Assembly: GCA_003290165.1 (NCBI GenBank)
Contig: QNQO01006979.1
Span: forward strand, 806,001-870,000
Source of the DNA: Berberis thunbergii
Lineage: Eukaryota > Streptophyta > Magnoliopsida > Ranunculales > Berberidaceae
Direction: 5' to 3'
DNA length: 64,000 bases
The notes under the pieces were generated by a model. That model was not told the DNA's origin. It did not search any database and saw only the letters and a program-made list of their open reading frames with translations. Below, piece after piece: positions 57,431 through 64,000 of this stretch; the stretch's first letter is position 1; each line of letters begins with the position of its first letter. A program made the translations under genes and the position numbers.

Positions 57431-57576
57431 TTGCATGAAATTCTATGCCATGGAAATTCATGAAAAAATTCTTATATTTTAGAATAAATTGATGTATTAC
57501 TTTACATTCACCATTTGATATATGTGTCCCTTAATGAATTCTCATAGCATATGATTCCATGCAACCAAATAGACCC
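57420..57576. mobile_element. Truncated Tourist-type MITE, relative of 3360-3687
   Basis: GGCGTGTTTGGTTGCATG at the left and CATGCAACCAAATAGACCC at the right, with TTTTAGAATAAATTGATGTATTAC and ACCATTTGATAT inside as in the 328-bp copy. The centre is deleted (157 bp in total). TAA follows on the right (57577-57579), but the left flank reads ACA. Confidence 0.8.
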
Positions 57577-57964
57577 TAAGAGTTGAGTTCAATTCAAACA
57601 ATTTTATTTTAAGAAAATAAAGGTTATGAAATCTCTGATAAAAATGACCTAAGTTGGTTGTTTTGAAATTAAAACAATGACCCGATTAGCCATTTTTTAT
57701 AAGAATGATCAACGTCTCTGTGAAACTATTGTTGTGCCACTCAAAGATAACTTTGCTTCCACCCACCACCACCACCACCACCACCGTCACCACCGTGGCT
57801 GCCCCCAATCTCCATGACACAACAATCGGTAACAACATTGGAGAAAAATAAAAGTTTTTTAATTAAAATCTTGTGGTTTTAGAAAGTCGAAGTTGCAGAT
57901 GTGCCAATTTAATATTTTGTATGGTTGTTCTTTTTTTGATTTTTAACTGAGAAGAGCTATAGAG
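57577..57964. other. Intergenic with CCA microsatellite
   Basis: No gene seen. A (CCA)n microsatellite lies at about 57763-57785, with further CACCACCG at 57788-57796. Confidence 0.5.
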
Positions 57965-58151
57965 TCTAAATGTCGAGGGAAAGGGCGAGGAAATCAGCGA
58001 GGGAAATGAGCTGGCGAGGTGAGAGCCGTTCATTTTCCTCGAGATCCGTGTGTTGACTTTTTTCACGCGAATCTCGAGGAAAATGAACGGCTCTCACCTC
58101 GCCAGCTCATTTCCCTCGCTGATTTCCTCGCCATTTCCCTCGACATTTAGA
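57965..58151. mobile_element. Fold-back MITE, copy 1
   Basis: A 187-bp near-perfect palindrome. The arms run from TCTAAATGTCGAGGGAAA to AACGGCTCTCACC-type sequence and are complementary over about 85 bp, with a short loop around 58045-58065. The DNA or RNA would form a long stable hairpin. Same family as 59315-59481. Confidence 0.88.
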
Positions 58152-58793
58152 ATTTCTGTACAAATATTAATGCCATGACAAAATACAAATTAAGTATTTG
58201 AGAGTTAGACTTGGAAAAGCTGAAGGGTATATAAGTATTTACATTCCGATTGGCATAAGGTACCACTACTCACTAGTCATTACCTCTGCTAAAAAATATA
58301 ATGTTTACCCTGTAAACAACTATTATCATACATTTTTATTTTTATCAAAAAAAGCAGATTCTTTTATTCTGGCGCATAAAGTTTAAAAAGAAAAAGTAGA
58401 TTCTCTACAAAGTGTTTTTTTTTTCCACATAGATTTTCAATGAGTACATCCACTGAAGTACAGATCTTAATAACTTTGCAATTATTTTATTTCTCAATGG
58501 ACATATTCTTAGTTCCAAATTATGATCGAAAAATCATCTATAGCTAATTGGATTGCTCTACTTGGTTCTTACCAGTTCCAAACCGGATTAGTGTTTATTA
58601 TTTTACCATTATATTCTCAAAATAAGTGTTACTAAATGACCAATTGAGACCTATATCCGATGATTCATCCTCAATATGAAGCTTTAGGATTTCGGATTAC
58701 AAAGTTTGAATTCATACATGAAATTTTGTCAAGGTAATACCAAATCCGAAATCCATTAAGTTATCGTACAAGAAATGGTACATTGGGCTTGAT
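58152..58793. other. Intergenic, no gene recognised
   Basis: AT-rich, no domain or repeat recognised. Confidence 0.4.
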
Positions 58794-59713
58794 TAGGGGT
58801 GGGCATTTCATTCTACAATTTCAATTCTGTCCCAATTTTTCTCGGATTGTATTGGAATTGATAAATCTCGATCCCATTTCGCCCGATCTAGAGTGAAATG
58901 AGATTGAGATGAAGATTTCGTTCTGAACTAATTTTTTAATATTTATTATTATTAATTTTAATATTTTAAAAAATTTTAAATAAAAAAAAAAGATATAATG
59001 TTGAGTTCAAACACCAAATTTACTTCTCAGGAGTCTAAAAAAAAAAAAAATGCATTTACAGACTGTATACTGCAATGCATCAAGTGTTTAATGCATGACT
59101 TTGATTTGTACGTAATGATTTGTCGATTATAATACAAATTGTTTTTAAGTTTTTATAAAACAAACATAATAAACATTTTCTTATATACATAGTGCCAATG
59201 GTCATCATAAATTTGTATTATATTTGCAAGTAAACCAATTGTGATCATGTATATATGTCTCATTGAGTTTGGGAGTTGCTCTGATTTGTTGTCAGTGTCA
59301 GATTACTATAAAATCAGGAATTCTAAATGTCGAGGAAATCAGCGACGGGAGGGAGGGGAGCCATTCACTCCCTTCAAGATGCGTGTAAAAATATTCAACG
59401 CGCGCATCCTGAAAAAATTGAAGGGCTCCCCTCCCTCCACCTCACTTCCCTTGCTGGTTTCCTTGACATTTAGCTTTGCTCCTATAAAATTCAAATTTCA
59501 TGCGTTGTATCTCCTAACGCATCGACTATTTACTTCTTAGAGTCTATATGTATATTTTTTTTGTTTATTTAATTTTGCATTACATAAAATATTTGAATAC
59601 CTGCTCAGTCCTTCCCGTCTGAATCCAATTCAATGAAACGGATAGGACTACGACAAGGTTCATTCTGTCCCATCCCGTTCTACGCGTACCCATAGGTTTG
59701 ATAGACACACCTA
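58794..59713. mobile_element. hAT-like non-autonomous element with nested fold-back MITE
   Basis: Left end TAGGGGTGGGCATTTC and right end (inverted) TAGGTGTGTCTATCAAACC, the style of plant hAT elements. Subterminal CCCAATTTTT/CCCATTTCGCCC and CCCATCCCGTTC motifs fit. No transposase. An 8-bp target duplication was not recognised. It contains the fold-back MITE at 59315-59481. Confidence 0.5.
59315..59481. mobile_element. Fold-back MITE, copy 2
   Basis: A 167-bp element flanked by perfect 9-bp direct repeats CTATAAAAT (59306-59314 and 59482-59490). Arms share TCTAAATGTCGAGGAAATCAGCG with copy 1. A 9-bp duplication fits Mutator-type transposition, so this family may be MULE-derived. Confidence 0.75.
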
Positions 59714-61640
59714 ACTGTTATATAAGGTGTTTAAATACATGTCACTGAACAAGTAAACATTCGGGTCCCAATCTCATTCGCTTTCGAAACGCCATATCTA
59801 GACCTAGCTAGGGTGACGGCTTGACCCTAAAAAAGCAGGTCCATATTTATCACTACTTGGACCAACATCCAGTTTTCAATCAAATGACTTTGACAATTTT
59901 GGCTCTGTTCAAGTTAGTCGACGAGAGTCACCAAAATTTGAGTAATAAACCCACAAACAAAGCCATGTTTTTTCAGCCAATATTTTGAGGAATATATGCT
60001 TATCTCGAGACATATCAACGATACTTAATAGCACCAGCACAAAAATCGAACACCATCTTGGTGCACTATAGTATTACTCATTTTATTCATTTTTGTGACA
60101 AAAGTCAGTCGTAGTGGCCTTTACTTTTTTAGTAACTTGTGTTAAATTATGTCAGCAATTGCGGTTATGTGCATTTATGAACTAAAATATGCTCATCGAC
60201 TTTGAATCTATTTCACATCAAATGAATGAATGCTAATTAAAATTTAGTTTCAATTATTGCAACTTTAATTAGGAAAGTACACAATCTTAAAGTTCTTTAC
60301 CACAAAATAAATCAAGATTAGCAACACGCAACAACAATCACAAAATAAATTGTTTATGTAAACCATCGCTTCAATCATGATTACGAAATGCAGTGAATTC
60401 ATACTCAGTAAAAAATGACAGAAATTCTAGTCTGCCTTTTTGTTGGCATTTTCTTGATTTTATTTGGGTTCTTTTTTACGCTTATACTCTTTATATAAAT
60501 AGTGTTCGTAATTGTTTTTTTTAAAGAGAAATGACAAAAAGTGTAAAATGCCAAAACAATGTCAAAAAAATGCCACCAACAAAGGCGGGCTAGAATTACT
60601 CAAAACATGAACCTAAAACTTACCTATGGATTTTCATTTTCTTGGTTTACAAGCTACATTTTGATAACAAATAATTTAACCTCAATATTTTACTTTATCA
60701 AACCCAATGTTCAATGTCAAAGAAGCTGTATTTATCAAACTAAATTCCCGTGATCCACCTAGACACACCTTCAAATTTTTTTGTGTGGTAGACAACACCC
60801 AAACATTTGTTACATTTCAAAATTTTAGGAACAAGACATGTTTCAATTTCATCAAAGTGCATTTATCACATTTGAGTGCTCCCTCGAATGTGCTCAATCT
60901 ATTGTCTCATCACACATTTCAACAATTCATCTGTGTATCAAGAACTACAAATTTCACAAGATTGCATAAATTTTTAAGCAAAAAATCTTTTTTTTAAAGG
61001 AGTGGGCAAAATTCTTTAAAAAATTCTAAGCTGCATTGTTCAGGTGTTTTTTTTTTTTTTTTTTTTTTACACTTTTACCCCTTCTATGACGGTGTTTGTG
61101 ATTATGTTTAAAAAGAGATAAAAATGTAAAAGCCCTTGAAAAATAGACACTCAAACAAAACAACATATAATTACTCAAATTCTTTTGGATCAAGGAACCA
61201 AAAAATACATTTGTTGTTTGAGTTGTTATCCTGGATTCACTTTCACTTTACCAACACAAATTTGAGAACCGATCCAGGGTTTGCCAATGGTGATGTTGTA
61301 AGCGAAATAACCAAAGATTAGCAAATAATATTAAACTCAATTAACTAAATTAGTGATCATTTGTCACCCAAATATACACAACTCATTTAATTAATATTAG
61401 TTTAGTTATGTTCTTATTGGTTAATTTAACATTCAGTGGGTCTTAATCAAGCACCTGGTGCCTGTTTGTTAGTGTTTGAACTTTTGTTGATATCATGGCG
61501 GATTTTTCTATATAGACTTCAGAGGATTTCAAGCCTTCCACGACTTCAACTTCAACCGTCAACAACAACAAAATGGACGGCCCTTGTTTTTTCTCATTTT
61601 ATTTTTCCATTTAAACTCAAAACCTTCCCTTTCGATCAAT
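59714..61640. other. Intergenic, no gene recognised
   Basis: AT-rich DNA. A 23-bp T-run at about 61046-61068. Frames of 60-96 codons (60559-60997) show no domain. Related words GTGTAAAATGCC (60540) and ATGTAAAAGCCC (61122) do not amount to a defined repeat. Confidence 0.4.
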
Positions 61641-62188
61641 GTTCTAAAAAACACTAGGCAATGAACGGGCGGCAAGCAGGTGCCTAACGCCGAGAGGCCT
61701 AGACGAGCGCCTAAGCGGTTTTAAATTTTGTATTATAAATTTAATAATTTACAAAATTTAAGCATAATACATTATTAATTACATCTAATTTAATGCCAAG
61801 ACACATATGCAAAATTTAAAAACATGAAAAATTAACAATTATGAACAAAATTTATTAAAAATCAAATTACTGAATTTGGTCATGATGTATACTTTATACA
61901 AAGTTGAATTTGTGGACAAATATACAAACCTACTTTTTATTTTTCTTCAAATTACATTAATGACCTCAGTCATATTTGATAAAATCTACATTACTAAAAT
62001 TGGTATCGACAGATCCTTTGAAAATTTCATTTAAGTAATACATTTAAACATATACTGAATAAAATTAATTAAATTATTTATTTTCAATAATAGAAAATAA
62101 AATAAAATAATAACATTGTAGACCTGCCCAGCCATTAATTAATTTTTTTTAATGGCTAGCGCCTAAGCCGTGTGTTTTTTTTTAGAAC
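61641..62188. mobile_element. hAT-like repeat upstream of galactosyltransferase gene
   Basis: Ends GTTCTAAAAAACACTAGGC and (inverted) GTTCTAAAAAAAAACACACGGC, with GCGCCTAAGCGG at the left and GGCTAGCGCCTAAGCC at the right in inverted arrangement. The middle is AT-rich and non-coding. The style fits a plant hAT-like non-autonomous family. No clear 8-bp duplication. It ends about 265 bp before the start codon of the next gene. Confidence 0.5.
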
Positions 62189-62328
62189 CGTGCTTCAAAA
62201 TCACACTTACAAATTAAAAATTGCATTTTTTATTTCATATTTGGGGTTTTTTTGAAGTTCAGTGAAAGCTTGACAACAAACGGCTTAATTTCCATTCTTC
62301 CACTTTCAGCTGCTGACACCTAAACACC

Positions 62329-62344
62329 CCTCTCTCTCTCTCTT
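62329..62344 (+). repeat. CT microsatellite in 5' leader
   Basis: (CT)n run, about 110 bp upstream of the ATG at 62453. Pyrimidine-rich tracts are frequent in plant 5' leaders, where they are thought to aid expression (general knowledge, not tested here). Confidence 0.6.
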
Positions 62345-62452
62345 TCCCCCAATTTTAGGTTTTTTAGGGTTTTAACGTTCTATGGGGTGCTTTCAATTCG
62401 ATTTCTAGAGTTAGGGTTTGATGAATTGGGTGTGAATTTGAGGAAAAGAGAG

Positions 62453-63320
62453 ATGAGGAAGCCTAAATTTGACACCTTTTTGTCACTGAGTCGAAGAAGA
62501 TCGATTCAGATGTTGTTCGGTGTTGGGTTTTTGTATCTGGTTCTGATGAGCTTCGAAATACCCTTTGTGTTTCGAAGCGGTTTCGCGTCGGTGCCAACTG
62601 ATGGGTTCAATGGGCTTCTCAAAGATGCCATGTCTTCGAAGGTTCATTTGGATGAAAATGAAGCCCCAAATCGGCCGTCAAAGGTACACTTTAGGATTCA
62701 CAATCGTGGGTCTTCTTTTTCTTCGCTTCAGCCGTCTCAGCAATTGATACCCAGAAGAGAGTATAGGATAATTTCGGGTTTGGTGTTTCAAGATAGTACC
62801 ATTAATGGAAGTGGAGATGAGTTTTCTGAACTTCATAAGACTGCAAAGGATGCGTGGGTAGTTGGGAGGAAGTATTGGGAGGAGCTTGTGTTGGGGAAAG
62901 TGAGGGTTGATGCAGAAATGAGTTCTAAGAATCGATCGGAGTCTTGCCCACACTCAATTGGACTAAATGGGACAGAGTTCAGTAATCAAGGCAAGGTTTT
63001 GGTGCTTCCTTGTGGATTGACACTGGGATCTCACATTACTCTTGTGGGCCAGCCGTATCCGGCTCACGCAGAGCAAGACCCAAAGATTACGATTGTGAGA
63101 GATGGGCAGGAGCCAGTGATGGTGTCACAATTTAGGATGGAGTTGCAAGGGTTGAAAACGGTTGATGGGGAGGACCCGCCGAGGATTTTGCATTTCAATC
63201 CTAGGTTGAAGGGGGATTGGAGCGGTAAGCCTGTGATTGAGCAGAATACTTGCTATAGAATGCAGTGGGGAACTGCGTTACGATGCGAGGGATGGAAGTC
63301 TAGGGCGGATGAAGAAACTG
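62453..63320 (+). CDS. Hydroxyproline O-galactosyltransferase-like, exon 1 (GALT/beta-1,3-GalT family)
   Basis: Golgi enzymes of this family add the first galactose to hydroxyproline in arabinogalactan proteins. The first ATG of the frame is at 62453 (MRKPKFDTFLSLSRRRS); the open frame upstream has only GTG. Residues 18-40 form the type II membrane anchor (IQMLFGVGFLYLVLMSFEIP). A stem follows with FRIHNRGSS, REYRIISGLVFQ and DAWVVGRKYWEEL. From about residue 185 comes the galectin-type lectin domain: LPCGLTLGSHITLVGQPYPA, QFRMELQGLK and DPPRILHFNPRLKGDWSGKP, ending CEGWKSRADEET. The donor site CTG/gtgtg at 63321 cuts the codon after residue 289. The catalytic beta-1,3-GalT domain with its DxD motif would lie past the window. 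Which GALT paralogue it is cannot be settled here. Confidence 0.9.
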
Positions 63321-64000
63321 GTGTGTTAAATATGATCTACTTCTATGCTTATTTATTATGCTTCAGTTTAATAATTTATAGTTTTATTATGAAATAAATA
63401 GCATTCTCACTCAGTTTACAATTTGCATTAATTGAGCAAATCTTACTAATAGAAATGAATCTGATTTCGTCTCTATAGATGGTATTTCTTGACCTGCCAA
63501 TAGTTTGAAAATATTGTGTAACACCTTGAGTGGGCGGGCTTTGAGACTGACGGGCTACCATGCGTGGGCCGGCTCAGAGGTTGACAAACTACTAGAGGGT
63601 TATAGTCCCACATCGCCTGGGTAAGGGAATGATATATGTTATATATATACGAGTTTGGATCAACGTGGATCAGGTTGTGACAGAATGGTATTAGATCATG
63701 ACAGAATGATATTAGATCATGACAGAATGATATCATAGCCTGATCCAGCCGGAAATGTGCCAACGAGGACGTTGGGCCCTAAGGGGGGTGGATTGTAACA
63801 CCCTGAGTGGGCGGACTCTGAGGCTGACGGACTACCAGGCCTGGGCCCTAGGGGGTGGATTGTAACACCCTGAGTGGGCGGGCTCTGAGGCTGACGGGCT
63901 ATCAGGCCTAGGTGAGGGAAAAATATGTGTTATATATGTACGAGTTTGGATCTATGTTTTAAAGCCGTGCGGGTAGTTAGATCGGGTCGTGACATATAGT
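63321..64000 (+). other. Intron 1 of the galactosyltransferase-like gene (partial)
   Basis: Begins gtgtgttaaatatg. No acceptor with a matching exon was found before the window ends. A TRIM occupies 63517-63994, most of the visible intron. Confidence 0.7.
63517..63994 (+). mobile_element. TRIM retrotransposon, copy c (intronic, rearranged)
   Basis: Same family as copies a and b. The 5' LTR is 63517-63682 (TGTAACACC...TTGTGACA), shorter through internal deletion. The internal part keeps GATCCAGCCGGAAATGTGCC and GGACGTTGGGCCCTAAGGGGGG. The start of the 3' LTR is present twice (63794 and 63861), each preceded by a GGGGGTGGAT tract. The primer-binding region is a three-fold 21-bp repeat (about 63678-63740). 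Flanks TATTG (63512-63516) and TATAG (63995-63999) suggest a target duplication with one change. Oriented with the host gene. Confidence 0.8.

Noticed and set aside
62387..62452. Extension of the galactosyltransferase-like frame upstream of 62453
   Set aside because: The extended frame begins with GTG; plants start at ATG and the first ATG (62453) opens directly onto the family's N-terminal pattern.
1..64000. CRISPR arrays, tRNA or rRNA genes
   Set aside because: No regularly spaced identical repeats with unique spacers; no cloverleaf or rRNA core seen. The TGGTATCAGAGC words are retrotransposon primer sites, not tRNA genes.

Overview
This window is nuclear DNA of a flowering plant, probably a eudicot. 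It has AT-rich intergenic DNA, GT-AG introns, plant-specific gene families and many nested plant transposons. The sequence does not identify the species. I saw no rRNA, tRNA, CRISPR, organellar or bacterial-style operon features.

Only three ordinary host genes are supported. (1) A prolyl 4-hydroxylase-like gene on the minus strand (four N-terminal exons, 2932 down to 2260); its catalytic exons are not in the window. (2) A complete two-exon AGC-VIII (D6PK-like) protein kinase gene on the minus strand (25884 to 22894, 535 residues). (3) The first coding exon of a galectin-domain hydroxyproline O-galactosyltransferase-like gene on the plus strand (62453-63320), which continues past the right edge.

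Almost everything else is transposable-element DNA in nests. Nest 1 (about 3.8-22.0 kb) is a decayed Mutator-like element (MULE). Its transposase is split by a 2-kb LTR-like unit plus a TRIM (5463-8163, flanked by CAATG), by a 9.3-kb internally deleted Ty3/gypsy-type element (9617-18910) and by a second TRIM (19186-19739). Nest 2 (about 29.0-47.9 kb) is a second, different MULE-like region. It holds a plant-mobile-domain (PMD) pseudogene on the plus strand converging on a MULE transposase-SWIM-OTU pseudogene on the minus strand, with a minisatellite between them. A LINE (about 36.5-47.4 kb) lies in its right part and is itself split by copia remnants (about 37.1-40.8 kb) and by a solo LTR nested inside a same-family solo LTR (42941-46260). 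A near-complete but broken Ty1/copia element follows at 50268-56782.

The right side (56.8-62.2 kb) holds small DNA elements: a Tourist-type MITE relative, two fold-back elements of one family, and two hAT-like elements. The last of these lies just upstream of the galactosyltransferase gene, and a third TRIM sits in that gene's first intron. Elements are related across the window: three TRIM copies, two Tourist MITE copies, two fold-back copies and an inverted pair of a ~370-bp repeat (1.56-1.91 / 56.82-57.17 kb).

No clearly new biological system is proven. The most unusual signals are the PMD plus OTU-transposase pairing, the coding-phase minisatellite between them, the evenly placed palindromes in the copia leader, the gag/integrase-end fused gypsy derivative with two tandem arrays and an antisense reading frame, and the solo-LTR-in-solo-LTR nest.
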